Shown here: piece by piece, positions 42,442 to 53,460 of the stretch
Layout of the letters: each line of letters opens with the position of its first letter
How positions within the stretch are numbered: position 1 is the first letter of the stretch
NCBI GenBank assembly: GCA_000733355.1
Contig: JNVV01000023.1
Location: 199,083-263,082 of the forward strand
DNA from: Falciphora oryzae
Lineage: Eukaryota; Ascomycota; Sordariomycetes; Magnaporthales; Magnaporthaceae
DNA: 64,000 bases
Direction of reading: 5' to 3'
Translations under genes and position numbers: made by a program
Notes under the pieces: model-generated
Seen by the model: only the letters and a program-made list of their open reading frames with translations
Database searches by the model: none
Told to the model about the DNA's origin: nothing

Positions 42442-43707
42442 TGTGACGGAACTTGGGGGTCGGTCGAATCGTTGGTCGTCGTCTTTTGGCAGCCGCGCGA
42501 GGGTGACGTATTGTGCGTTGCTCTCGAAGACTCGGAAAAGGAGCGCAACAGAACCACGGAGCAGCCGCCCCCCCATTTATATAGGCCCCGAGCTAACCTT
42601 GTTGTCTCGTTGTCCTTGCAACGTCATTCGGGCCAGACAGATTCGACAGTAGACTGTTGGACGCCTGGTCAGCCCTGTGCTCTCCCAAGACTTGGGTGGC
42701 TTTCACATCGCGGTTTCGTCTCGATGCCATCGCGGACGAACACCCCATCTCCAGCCGCAGTTGCTGAACAGGGGCTTCGGATATCGGACAGAAGCGGGTG
42801 TGGCTGGACGCCGCAGCACGTCAAGCATGGCGACTTGCTGGTCGGCGTCGGCGCTAGTGCCCGAAGCGCAAGCGGCTGAAGCCGCCGTCTAGATCTGGAG
42901 CTCCCATTTGAGGACGATCGCCAGGTCTAGACCTGCGAAATAAATGCCAAGATCTCTCTCCCAAAGACGTCGGGTAAGAAAGGTTGGGAAGGGTTCGAGC
43001 AATCTTTTCGAGCAGACTGGGTGGCGGAACGACTCTTGTTCGAGTGAATGTGGCTGAAGAGGGGTGGCTGTGGCTGGCATCGGTTCAGGGAGCAGGATGC
43101 CCGAGGCGTACCAGTTTATGCGTGCTCTCCGAGGAGGTGGCTGCCAGGTGATGGACAGCAAGCCTCGCAAGTTACTCCCGGCCATTGATGGCACGAGAGG
43201 TTGTGGAGAGATCCATTGGCATATGCAGGACATCGTGCCTCCATGTCACGAGGACGCACACACCTCAGTCTTGGATTGCTACCCCCTTCAAGCAATAAAA
43301 AGTGCTAGCCTCCGCTCAGGCAATCCTCCGGTATCCATGCAATCGGACCCTGATGACCCGCGGGGTCGCGCCTGCCGGCTTGGTCGGAGAGGGAACAAGG
43401 CAGATGGGGTTGTGGCTGCGCAGCCACAGACGCATGGCTGGTGTAAGTATCAAATGCCCAAAATGGGAAACAATCGCAAATGCCGAACAACAAAAGCCAA
43501 ACCTCAACGTCAGCATCACCAATGCCGCGCGGACTCTGGCAGCCAGGATTCGGAGCGAGGCCATGAGTGAACCTCAAGCAGGCCGATAAAAGGCAGCACC
43601 AAATCTACAACAATGGAGCCACGAACTCGTCTTCGCAGCTTCAGGCATTCTGCAGCTTGGCACGTCAACGCTTCATCAGCAAACACATTTCCTTTCCTCT
43701 CCCCAAA
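42442..43707. other. Intergenic, no gene seen
   Basis: Divergent promoter region. Besides the TATA box at 42576, GATAAAAGG near 43584 could serve the Diels-Alderase-like gene. Confidence 0.5.
42576..42583 (-). promoter_or_regulatory. TATA box of Cys-rich GPI-type gene
   Basis: TATATAAA on the minus strand, 135 bp before ATG 42441. Confidence 0.5.
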
Positions 43708-44995
43708 ATGAGGTCTTGTCCCCTCGTCCTTCCCGCCATGGCGTACTCCGCGCTCGCAACCACATGGCCCCTCCCGCCTGCGCCGATGCCCACAGTCGAC
43801 ATTCTGCCCCCGTCCCTGCACAACGTCTCCTCGACAGCCGGGTTCACGTCACGCGCCGAAGGTCTCGACGGCCCCAGGGTCCGCGACGCCAACGCCACTG
43901 CCTATGACTGGTGGTACTTTGACGCTGTGGCGAGGACGCCGCCAGCTCCATCGCCGTCGTCTTCTGCAACCGGGGCCCCACCAGCTTCCTAGGCCCCGAC
44001 GGCCCGGGCTCCATCGTCAACGTCCAGATCTCGGACACCTTCCCCAACGGCACGCTCTTTGACACTTGGTACCCCGCCGACGCCAGCGCCGTCGTCACCT
44101 CTGCCGGACAAGCACCCAGTGGTGCCTACCTATCCCCTGCCAACACGACCTGGGCGGCTCGATCGGATGCGTCCGAGTACGTGATCAGCCTTGATAATGA
44201 AGTGTACAAGGGGACCGTTTGTTTCCGCTCGGTATGTACAGTTCCCTTCGCTCTCTAAAGCTGCTTGGACTTTATGGTCCGCAGTGCTAACATCTCTCCC
44301 GCCACACCATCCAGATTGCTCCTCCTCACTACCCATGCTCTCCAGTCCGCGCCAACGAGACGATGGAGGCCATGGGCGGGGTAGGTTGGGCCAACGCCGT
44401 GCCGGCAGCCCAAGCCTCCATCGACGTCACTATCAACGGCACTCGGCTACAGTTCGAGGGTCTGGGGTACCACGACAAGGTGAGCTACAAGTCCATAACT
44501 AGAGCACAAGCAATGCCCAGGTTACTGACAGTCTCCTTCAGAACTGGGGCGTTACCCCCCTGAGAAAAAGAGTCAGCAGCTGGTACTGGGGCCACGCAAC
44601 CATGGGCCCCCCACGTTGTCGTGTGGCTCGACGGGCTCGACTTTTCCGGAACCGAGTACAAGAGCGGCTACGTCGCCCTCGACGGCAACATCATATACGC
44701 GGGCTGCGGCGACATGGGGGTCCGCCCCGTCGGCGCCCCCCACCCGCCCGTCGGGGCGAGCTCGAGACCCGGGAGCCGCGCGGCTTCGCCGTGGCCGTGG
44801 ACCCGTGGACCTCGGCCCCGAGCACGGCGGGATTCCGCAGCGCCACGAGCCGCACGTTGCGGGGCGGGCCCTTTTACGCGTGCTGGGCCGGGGCCACGAC
44901 TGGGTCTCCAGAACCGCACCGGGGGGCGGTGTGCGGCGGGGAACCTAACGGGCATCGCGGGGTTCGAGATGTTCAACTTTGCGCCGACCTCTTAG
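43708..44995 (+). pseudogene. Diels-Alderase-like (AttH/CrtC-type lipocalin fold) relic
   Basis: ATG 43708 opens a signal-like N-terminus. Family landmarks appear in order: ATAYDWWYFDAV, then SSIAVVFCNRGP and FPNGTLFDTWY, PPHYPCSP, GLGYHDK, NWG, SWYWGHATMGP, VVVWLDGLDFSG, GYVALDG and GFEMFNFAPTS. Introns at 44231-44314 (branch TGCTAACA) and 44480-44541 (branch ACTGACA) are normal. However, at least four frame changes are needed: near 43930, in the C6 run 44607-44612, near 44755, and near 44900. Intact relatives work in PKS-NRPS pathways for decalin formation; no such synthase is in the window, so this is an orphaned, decayed copy. Confidence 0.72.
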
Positions 44996-45651
44996 GTTGT
45001 GTCGGCTTTTTGGCAGTGGGAGATGAGAAAGGGGCCAGCAGCGGGACAGATGCCAGTGTAGTGAGACTTGAAGTTGTTAAGCCTCCAGAAAGGGGGAGGA
45101 TACTTGTGCCACCCATTTTCTCTTCTGTGATAAAGCCCGAGGCTTGTATGAGGTACTCACCTCACACAGGCCTACCTCTACCTCCTTATAATACCTAGCC
45201 GAAGGAAAAAGGTTTAGCCCAACCAGGATAGAATCTGCCTGAATTTTCCTTTCTCAAAGAAGTCTACATAGCCTCTGTGCTTGTTCAAGTACATGGAGCT
45301 CTTCGCCATAGTGGCTACCTGACCGGTGCCCTGAAAAGTGGTCTGGATATCAAAAGGACGTCCCCATGCGCGCTTTTCTTCTGGGCAAAATTGTTTCGTT
45401 TAAAGGCCACTCTCTTGATTTGGAGGAAAGTCAGGAACTTGTACTGGGAGCTAACTCGCCCAGACCTGTTGTCTAAAATGCACGGACATTATCAACTCAT
45501 AGAAGGCAGTAGCCAAGGACACATGAGGGGCACTACCCTCCCAAACTTTTTTTTTCTTTTTCTTTCGAACCACCGTCCGGTTTCGTTTATGTTGCAAGAT
45601 ATCCCTTCGACTGCTCCTTGCCAGTCTGTCTCAACTGGCCATTGACCCGCC
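44996..45651. other. Intergenic, no gene seen
   Basis: T-rich stretch at 45549-45568 lies just before the next gene. No supported ORF. Confidence 0.5.
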
Positions 45652-47083
45652 ATGGCGACCCAAAACGTCGAGCTCTTGAACGACGTGTTCGGCCATGGCT
45701 TGGCCGTCCGCTCGCAAGACAACCGGACCGCCGCCGCCGCCAGCCAGTTCCTCCGCTTCCCCTCCCTCCCCGCCGAGATGAGGCTTATGATCTGGGAGGC
45801 CGCCGTCGACCAGCTCCCGCACCGCCTCGTGCACTTCACCCTCGCCCCGGACCCTGCGCCCAACCCCCGCGCCCGCGCCACTATTCCGTCCGTGATGGTG
45901 CAGCCGGCCTCCGTGGAGGACCCCGACGAGGGCCCCGTCACCGGCACAGACGAGGACGGAGACGCCATCGGGCGCCGCCGCGAGCTCGCCTCGTCCGCCC
46001 TTGCGCCCGCGCTCCTGCGCGTGAGCCGTGAGTGCCGCGGCGTCTACCTCTCCGTGTATCGCGTGGCGCTGCCCTGCGAGGCCGGGGGCAGGCTCACCGT
46101 GCACCTGAGCCCCGAGCACGACGTCTTGGACGTCTATCCAACTGTCCCGAAGTGGCGCAGCTGCGAGTTTGAGGGGGAGTGGGACGACATCGTGCTGGGC
46201 ATGTTTGTCGATTTTCTGATCCGTCTCCGCGCCCTGGACCCCAAGCGTGTCGGCATCACTCGCCTTGCGCTGGGCGGCAAGGTCAACGGGATACACGACT
46301 ATACCGAACGCCTCAACCCACCAGCGTTCCTCACCCTGATTTGCCCCTCCCGCATCGAGCAGATCCGGCCAGATACCCCCATGGCGGCAGATATCGTCAC
46401 CCAGGTCATCCGCAACTTGAAATCGTACTTCGATATGACGGACAGCCCAGTCCTCGGCCCGCCGGATCTTGTCAACACGGAGCCGCCGAGGGGCGCTGGG
46501 TGGCTCGACGCTCGAGACCACCTTGAGCTCTCTCTCCCTGTCAGAGGGGAGATTTTTCACCGAGAAGACCTGGAGGAAGAAAGATGCAATGCCTGCATAT
46601 AATTACCGCGGCCACCTCCAGTCCACACCTGCCGTCACAACCTTTACTTGGCTTCCCGAGGATCCCTGCCCCAATATTCCCCTGGGCCTTCCGGAATTCT
46701 CCTCCCTTCGTTATCCAACCGACGCCCCATGGGAATGGCTCGGGGTGGAAGAGCGGCTCGGGATCGAACGTGACTCATCCGATCCGTTCCAGTTCCTGGT
46801 AGCCGTCGGGGAGAGCGTGGGGTCCGTTTTCGACCGCGGAACCGCTTTGGAGTATGTGGGACAAGAGGTTGAAGAGGATGGCGAGTTTGAGGAGCCATCG
46901 GGGCAGGCCGGCTCGATAGGGGATGAGATCCTCCCCGTTGTGGGGCTTTGGCTTTTCTCTTTGGATTTGTCCGACGAGGTGGACACAGAAGAGCATGGGG
47001 ATATCAGAGAGGCGAGGCATGCGTGGGTGCGCACCAAGCTGTCACAGACAATGCCAGAGCTTCTTGTCATGGACTTGTCATGA
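45652..47083 (+). pseudogene. 2EXR-domain protein gene with frame break
   Basis: The first frame (45652-46602) holds the 2EXR start FLRFPSLPAEMRLMIWEAAV (residues about 33-52), the ALLRVSRECRGVYLSVY block, and HDVLDVYP. The C-terminal half (TFTWLPEDPCPNIPLGLPEF onward, to 47083) is in another frame that overlaps from 46469. A small indel or unseen intron between about 46500 and 46602 must join them; no good GT..AG pair with the right length was found. 2EXR proteins are numerous in filamentous ascomycetes and of unknown function. Confidence 0.65.
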
Positions 47084-47394
47084 CCTCCCTGGCCAGGCCC
47101 GGCCAACATTCCAGCCCATATTCACTCTCTCCTTTCTCTTGTCTATATTCCGCTGTTTGTTAGAAACCAACTGGCAACATCAGTTCAGGCCGCTGGTAAC
47201 TACCTGGTAGAGCTTGTTAGATTAAACACAAAACACTGAAAGCTTGTATTCTATCTGACTAATCAATCCTGTAAAATTAGGCTACGGAAAGAGTAACTAA
47301 CAAAAAGCACAAAATTTCGGCCAGAAAAAAAAAAAACATTGACCAAAACGAGGAGGCCTGTCCCCAACCACGCTGCTGGCTGCCCGACTCCCCT
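47084..47394. other. Intergenic, no gene seen
   Basis: Convergent 3' flanks. A12 run at about 47325-47336. Confidence 0.5.
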
Positions 47395-47952
47395 TTACTT
47401 CCTGACGCGGCCGTGTCCTCCACCCCCGTGTCCACCTCCGTGTCCGCCACCGCCACCTCCATGTCCGCCGCCGCCACCTCCGTGCCCGCCACCGCCACCT
47501 CCGTGCCCGCCGCCGCCACCTCCGTGTCCGCCACCGCCATGTCCGCCGCCGCCATGTCCGCCGCGGCCGTTGAGCCCGTTGCCTCCGAAGCCACCGTGGC
47601 CACCAAACCCGCCGCCGCCGCCGCCTCCGTGACCGCCCCCACCAAATCCGCCACCACCGCCGTGTCCGCCCCCGCCAAAGGTCTCGGCCTGGGCGGCCTC
47701 AGCCACGGCGCGCCCGTCCAGCTGTACCATGGCAGGGTTGATCTTGCGCATGACGCTGTTGTCACGGAGTCATTAGCAGATCTGCTAGCATAGGGCAATG
47801 GTGACGGCCTGGGGAGAGGGAAGACGAGGCTGGGAGCTGTCATACCTGGACTCGTCTTCGGCCGCAGGTGTGGTGCCAGGGGCCGTGGGCAGGGCCAGGA
47901 CGGCACAAGCCGGGGCGAGAAGGAGAAGCGCAAGTTGCTTGACACCCATCAT
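47395..47952 (-). CDS. Secreted Gly/His-rich repeat protein
   Basis: Model: complement(47395..47755, 47846..47952), 155 aa. The intron has GTATGA, a TGCTAATGAC branch and ACAG. The signal peptide ends near residue 20 (CAVLALP). A short linker ending in QAETF is followed by about 85 residues made almost only of GGGGHGG units with occasional Phe/Asn, closing in GHGRVRK. More than ten His spaced by Gly suggest metal binding or an unfolded, wall-associated polymer; similar Gly-rich secreted proteins exist in fungi without defined function. Codons are strongly GC-ending. A TATA box lies 164 bp upstream. Confidence 0.82.
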
Positions 47953-49279
47953 TATGATGGTGGATATCAGAGACTGGAGAAGAATGTGAGGGTTGATATG
48001 GAGGTTGGCTTGTCTCGGGCTGTGATTTGGAGCGCTGTTTGTGGTCTTGGGCGGTCGAGGTGAGGGGGCTGGATTGGATATCTTTCACTGCTCTAATGGC
48101 AGCAGATGGGCGGGCTTTTATACACGAAGAGGCAGGCGGATCCAGACGTGGAATTGCTCGCAAAGGACATGAATCTATCGTCTCCCTGCTTGCGTCATGA
48201 GGCAGGAAGAAGCGATCGGCGATGGCCGGAGCATGATTCTTTTTTAATATAGGCCGTTCGATGTTTTCTGTACACCAATGTTGAATAATTGCTTACATGC
48301 TCTGGAAGCCGTGGTTTTTTCCATCTGCTCAAAACCGTAGAGCGGCCTAGCCTCGAGGGGGAGATGCGCCCAAGTGCAGCCATTCCCAGCCAACGTCGTT
48401 TGCCGAAAACCAAGCCGTGGAGAGAATGGCGATGATATTGGATGGAAGATGCCGACGTTTTCTCAAAAGGGATGGAAGAAAGGATGGTAAATGAATGCCA
48501 AACGGATCAATCTATTTCCGGGCACTCAGACACCTAAACAAAAAACACAAAATCTCCGACGGCTGCTGTTCACAGCCCGGATCCGAGGCACCGGCGCGAG
48601 CGGGGTTCCCGAGGATATATGAACCAGTAAAGTCTATCCGGGGGCCCGGGACAGCAGGAAGACAAATTTGGGGAACTCCCGAAGGTTGTGCTTGTCGTTT
48701 GCGTCTAGCCAGCCGCCCGGGAAGGGTGGAAACGAAAAAAAGGTTGCATGCAGTTAATTAGGACACCCCCTTCACCGGTCCTGGGTTGCCGAAGGGGCGA
48801 GGCGTCCGGCAAGCTCCGTCCGGACCAACGTCCGTCCCAACGTCTGCTGCTTACACACACGCGCGTGACTCGATGGTCTGAAGTGTTGTCGTCGATGGCC
48901 TCGCCCGTAGGAGGATTAAACGTCGATAATACCGGACGAGATGGGCGACCATGGGGACATGAGATCTCGGTGCTGGCTGCTAGGGGCGTAGCAAGGCGCC
49001 TTGCGTGCCGTACGGCATAGATAGGCCGACTGAATGGAAGTATTCTCAGCTTTTGCGAGATTCGAAATAATCAGGGGGCTCACGGAATGGGCTGGAAGTG
49101 ACTGTGACTCGCTGCGAGAGTTGATGGTCTCGGCCATGGTGCATGGAAAGGGCAAAGTCAAAAGGATCAAGGCACAGGAGAAGCAGAGTCGGACATCATA
49201 AAAACATTAATTGGGTAAAGAATTAGTTAAAATGATCCTTGCTGATCAAGGTCCTCCAAATCATGCCATGCCACCCGGC
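47953..49279. other. Intergenic, no gene seen
   Basis: Only the TATA box at 48116 stands out. Short ORFs without domains. Confidence 0.5.
48116..48122 (-). promoter_or_regulatory. TATA box of Gly/His-rich protein gene
   Basis: TATAAAA on the minus strand, 164 bp before ATG 47952. Confidence 0.5.
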
Positions 49280-49996
49280 TCAGAAGGCCTTGCGGACGTT
49301 GCTCTCGAAGCTGCCGTCCTTGAAGGGCACGTTGGCGCTGCCAAAGTCGTGCGTCTGCAGGGCGTTGCGGGCCTCGGGGGTCATGGCGTCCCAGTCTAGG
49401 ATGGCGTGGGCGACGGCGCGGACATCGCCGCTGAACTGCAGCTCGTGGTTGGTGGGGAACCTGGTGAAGTACTCGACCACGGGCGGGGTGGGCAGGCCGT
49501 CGGCGCGCTTGTAGTCGCCGTGGCCCGAGGCAGCGCCGCGGACGAGGTTCTGGCGGGCGTCGTCGGGGAAGACGACGATGTTCTCCCAGTCGTGGCGGTG
49601 GGCGCCGATGGTGTCGTCGCGCGGCTGGTCCTTGGCCATGTACCACGAGTACATGATGGCGAGGCGTCCGTCGACGACGCCGGCGCGGGCGTAGGTCTGG
49701 GCGCGGCCCGGGTCGCCACAGTTGCGGGCCGGCTTGCCGCCCGGCTTGACGCCGCCGCTGACGTTGCCCTGGTCGTCGACGGCGGTGTAGGGCTCGCAGC
49801 CGTGGGCGATGCGCAGGCGCGGGTTGAACCGGGCGATGGCGTCGGCGTTGGGGCCCGGCGCGATGGTCTGCGGCTTGGGGAAGAGGGAGTCGTGGTTGAC
49901 GGTCGGGGCGCGGGGCTCCAGGGTGGCGCCGGCGAGCGGCGCGGCGGCGGCCGAGGCCACCAGCGAGAGAATGGCGAGGGCTGCGAAGTTCCTCAT
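49280..49996 (-). CDS. Necrosis- and ethylene-inducing-like protein (NPP1 domain), gene 2
   Basis: 238 aa, intronless, intact; start at ATG 49996 with a signal peptide of about 19 residues (ends SAAAAP). The NPP1 domain carries the heptapeptide as AHRHDWE, a Gly-to-Ala change at the first position relative to the usual form; the His, Asp and Glu metal-binding residues are kept. Two Cys are present (HGC and RNC). It shares the N-terminal LEPRA..NHD and C-terminal VPFKDGSFESN blocks with gene 1, but lacks the intron and is well diverged, so the two are older paralogues. Cytolytic activity cannot be predicted. Confidence 0.9.
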   Translation of the reverse strand: MRNFAALAILSLVASAAAAPLAGATLEPRAPTVNHDSLFPKPQTIAPGPNADAIARFNPRLRIAHGCEPYTAVDDQGNVSGGVKPGGKPARNCGDPGRAQTYARAGVVDGRLAIMYSWYMAKDQPRDDTIGAHRHDWENIVVFPDDARQNLVRGAASGHGDYKRADGLPTPPVVEYFTRFPTNHELQFSGDVRAVAHAILDWDAMTPEARNALQTHDFGSANVPFKDGSFESNVRKAF

Positions 49997-51874
49997 GGTT
50001 GCTGGCGTTGGGCAAAGAGTGACGATGGGTGGGGAGCCTGCCCGGTAGGTTGGATTGACTGGTTGCCGTGGGTGGGTGAGCTGGAGGAAAACGGGATGAT
50101 CGACGGTGAGCGGCGGCTCGCCTCTTATGTTGCCTTCGACCCCGGGCGGGAGGCCGTGTGGTGCGGACGAGAGCGCCCATCGCAGACGGAGCAGTGAAGA
50201 TGAGGAGGCATCTTGCATCTGGGCACGTGCGACATTGGATGGACATCCCGGTTGACGCTCTGCTTCTTGGCGATGGCCCTCGTGGGCTGGCAGGCCCGCA
50301 GACAGCCTGCCTGACTCGAGCTGACCCTGCCTGGGCCGTGCTGCAGTGCGGGGATCGTTACAGCTGGTGGTTCCTGGAACCGACAAGGCAGGTGCGACTG
50401 TGCGCAAGATGATTGATGGACCTGCATCTTGGACGCCGTTCCGCGAACAAAGAACGAGCGAAAAAAATAGCAACACGCCTCGCCAGGAATGCCCCCAGAT
50501 CCCACGCGGCTCGTTACCAGTTGATCGTGTGCATGGCCCGGTTCTGCATTGCTGACGCCCTGTCTTGAAACCGTGATGTGCCCCTTGCGGGGACGATTAA
50601 GCGATCTCAAGAAAAAGCTTGGATTCGGCGCGGTCGGATGACAGGTCCTGGCGAGCAGCCACAGATGAGTGGACGGTTTTCCCGTTTGGGCAGGTGTGCA
50701 GGCCACACCGCCCGCCAGCTGCCATGGTCAAAAATAGGACCGAAACAAGTGGTGCTGTCTGAATTGAGCTTCTTTGCTGGCGGCAATTTATCTCCGACGG
50801 TGGACTTCAGTGGATTTGGGCTCTCCATCGTCTCCATGGCGGCATTAACCGCTTCGTGCTTGACGAAATTCGCACGATAAAAAAAGAGCAAGCAAATTGA
50901 TATCAAGCCAAAGCCGTCATTTTTCACAATTGGTAAGCTGGAATCCTCTCGACTGTTGACGCCAATTGACCGCCGCCGCCGTTGCCTGAGGTCCCAGGCT
51001 GTGCTGTTTCATGGAAGAGGGATCCATCCCTTGCACGCCCCGTGTTCGAGGTTTCGACAGCGTCCTTCTAAACGGCCTGAGACAGGAGTTGACAAACGCA
51101 AACGGCGCTGTCTGTCCAAGGGACAAACGTCGCCAGGAGCTTGGATACAATCAACGAACACCCTTGAGAAATTCAGACTCAGCGACTCGGCCTCTCCAGA
51201 TCTCCTCGACTAATGTCGCAAGCGCCAAGACAGATTCATGGCATTCGCCAAGACAGACGATGAGATCTGTCTTTTCATTTTAATTCTCGGGCCGCTGGCC
51301 CGGAGTTTGGTCCTCCGACGCCGGCAAAAGATAGACGACGATGCGCCAAGTCGGCCTTTCCGGATTGACCAGGGCTCGTCCCGGTGAACTGGAATTCTGG
51401 GTGGCCCAACCGGAGAGGCTCCAGGACCAACGTCCCCAGAGTCGTCCCGCGCCATCCAAGGTCCAGGGCACGAGTTTAAATCTGGTCCGAGTGGATTCTC
51501 GGAGCCCGTCGCCGTCGCTACTACCGCCGGAGCGCGGCACGCGGGGCCGGCATCTGCCTTTTCCCTGCCGTCGGTGCTACTAACATAAGGTCACAGTGCT
51601 GCGTGCTCCGAGGCTAGACCGCCGCGACGTGCACGATGGACTAGGAAATGCGACCCCAGCGGCTCGAAATGGATCGCCAGGTGCGGGTGCCACAATCCGC
51701 GTCGGATTGGAATGATGCGACGTTCCAGTCTCGGGCGTGGAAGTCGAAATATGTATAAATGACAACAGGACAGGCGACGACGGCAACGACGTAGTTCGGC
51801 CCTGGGAACTCCTGTCGTGACTGTCGATTCCGCCCCCTTCTCCGCTTGCATCATCGTGCCAGCCTGCGTCCGCC
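49997..51874. other. Intergenic, about 1.9 kb, no gene seen
   Basis: Divergent promoters of NEP1-like gene 2 and the GH6 gene. TATAAAT at 51754 belongs to the latter. No ORF with domain support. Confidence 0.5.
51754..51760 (+). promoter_or_regulatory. TATA box of GH6 gene
   Basis: TATAAAT, 121 bp before ATG 51875. Confidence 0.45.
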
Positions 51875-53207
51875 ATGTTGCCGATCCGCTTTCTGCTCGC
51901 CTCCGCGACCATGGGCCCGCTGCACGCGCTCGCGGCCCCGAGCCCACTCAGGCCGCTCCAGGTCGCCTCGTACGGCGGGAACCCGCTCGCCGACGTGCAG
52001 ATGTTCCCCAGCACCCCGTATGCCGAGAAGATCCGGACCCTCGCCATCCCCAAGCTGAGCCCCGAGCTGGCCGCGAAGGCCGCCAAGGTCGCCGAGGTCC
52101 CGTCCTTCCAATGGCCGTAGGGAAACCGTACATTTTACATTTTCTCCCCTTTCGGCTTTACTATGCGAATGGCACACAAAAAAAAACCCGGCAGTGACGC
52201 GAGGGACAAGATCCCGCTGCTCAACTCGACGCTGGCCGGCATCCGCAGGGCGAACCAGGAGGGCGCCAGCCCGCCGTTCGCCGCCACCTATGTCGTGTAC
52301 AACTTACCGGACCGCGACTGCTCCGCCAAGGCGTCGGCCGGCGAGCTCGTCCTGGCCGAGGGAGGGCTCGAGAAGTACAAGAAGGAGTTCATCGACCCCA
52401 TCGCCGCGCTCATCGAGGAGTACCCGGATGTGCGACAGGTCATTGTTTACGGTTCGTCCTAGCATGATGCTGTTCCTTCAGCCACCAGTCATCATCACCA
52501 AATAGCTGACAAGTCCTCAAACAGAACCCGACGGGCTGGCAAACCTCGTGACAAACATGGAAGTAGAGCGCTGCGCCAACGCAGCCCCCGCCTACCTTGA
52601 GTCGACCGAATACGCCCTGCGCGCCTTCGACAAGCCCAACGCGGCCGTCTACCTCGACGCGGGCCACGCAGGCTGGCTCGGGTGGACGTCCAACCTGGCG
52701 CCCACGGCCGAGGTCTACGGCGGCGTCTACAAGGGGGCGGGGAAGCCCAGGGCCGTGCGCGGGCTCGCCACAAACGTGTCCAACTACAACGCCTGGAACG
52801 CGTCGGTCCGGTTCGAGTACGCCAAGCCCAACGACAACTGGGACGAGAGCAAGTTCCACAGGGCCCTGGTGCCGTATCTAGAGGAGGAAGGCTTCCCGGC
52901 CCATTTCATGGTCGACCATGGCCGCAGCGGCAGGCAGCCGACGGGGCGGGACTCGTGGGCCGAGTGGTGCAACATCAAGGGCGCCGGCTTTGGAGCGCGG
53001 CCCTCGGCGGAGACGGGCGTGGAGACGCTGGATGCCTTCGTCTGGATCAAGCCTGGCGGTGAGGCCGACGGGACCAGCGATACCACGGCGGAGCGGTACG
53101 ACGAGCGGTGCGGATCTGACTCGTCGGTTATTCCCGCGCCAGAGGCCGGGGCGTGGTTCCAAGAGTACTTTGTCATGCTGCTGGAGAACGCCAACCCGTT
53201 CTTCTGA
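51875..53207 (+). CDS. GH6 cellobiohydrolase without CBM1
   Basis: Model: join(51875..52116, 52195..52451, 52525..53207), 393 aa. Both introns are GT..AG and phase-consistent, the second with a GCTGAC branch. It inverts beta-1,4 links from the non-reducing end of cellulose. The signal peptide is about residues 1-20. The catalytic Asp pair is kept in LPDRDCSA and EPDGLANLVTNM. Other family blocks are YLDAGHAGWLGW, RGLATNVSNYNAW, HFMVDHGRSGRQPTG, and the C-terminal DAFVWIKPGGEADGTSD and AGAWFQEYF. No carbohydrate-binding module is attached. It complements the AA9 enzyme at 16.8-17.9 kb. Confidence 0.9.
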
Positions 53208-53460
53208 TCAGGCGGGGCATCGACGGGTGGGCGTGTGGGCGCGTGGGCACAAGGGTTACAGCGGAGATCTCCAGGGACGTGCGATGATATAGCCCGGGTA
53301 GGGAGGTATATCTAATCTAGGGACCACCCAGGAGCAGGGCGTAGAAATTACCTTTAAACTTGGCGCTAATTAAATGATGCGGCTCTTTATCACGCTCTCC
53401 GTTTTATCGAGCCGTTGCTGCCATCTTTCAGTCTGGTCTGACTGCCGAAAATGCCGCCCC

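Noticed and set aside
47339..47632. Pro/Cys-rich ORF CPPPPP repeats
   Set aside because: Antisense shadow of the Gly/His repeats; the minus strand has signal peptide and a good intron.
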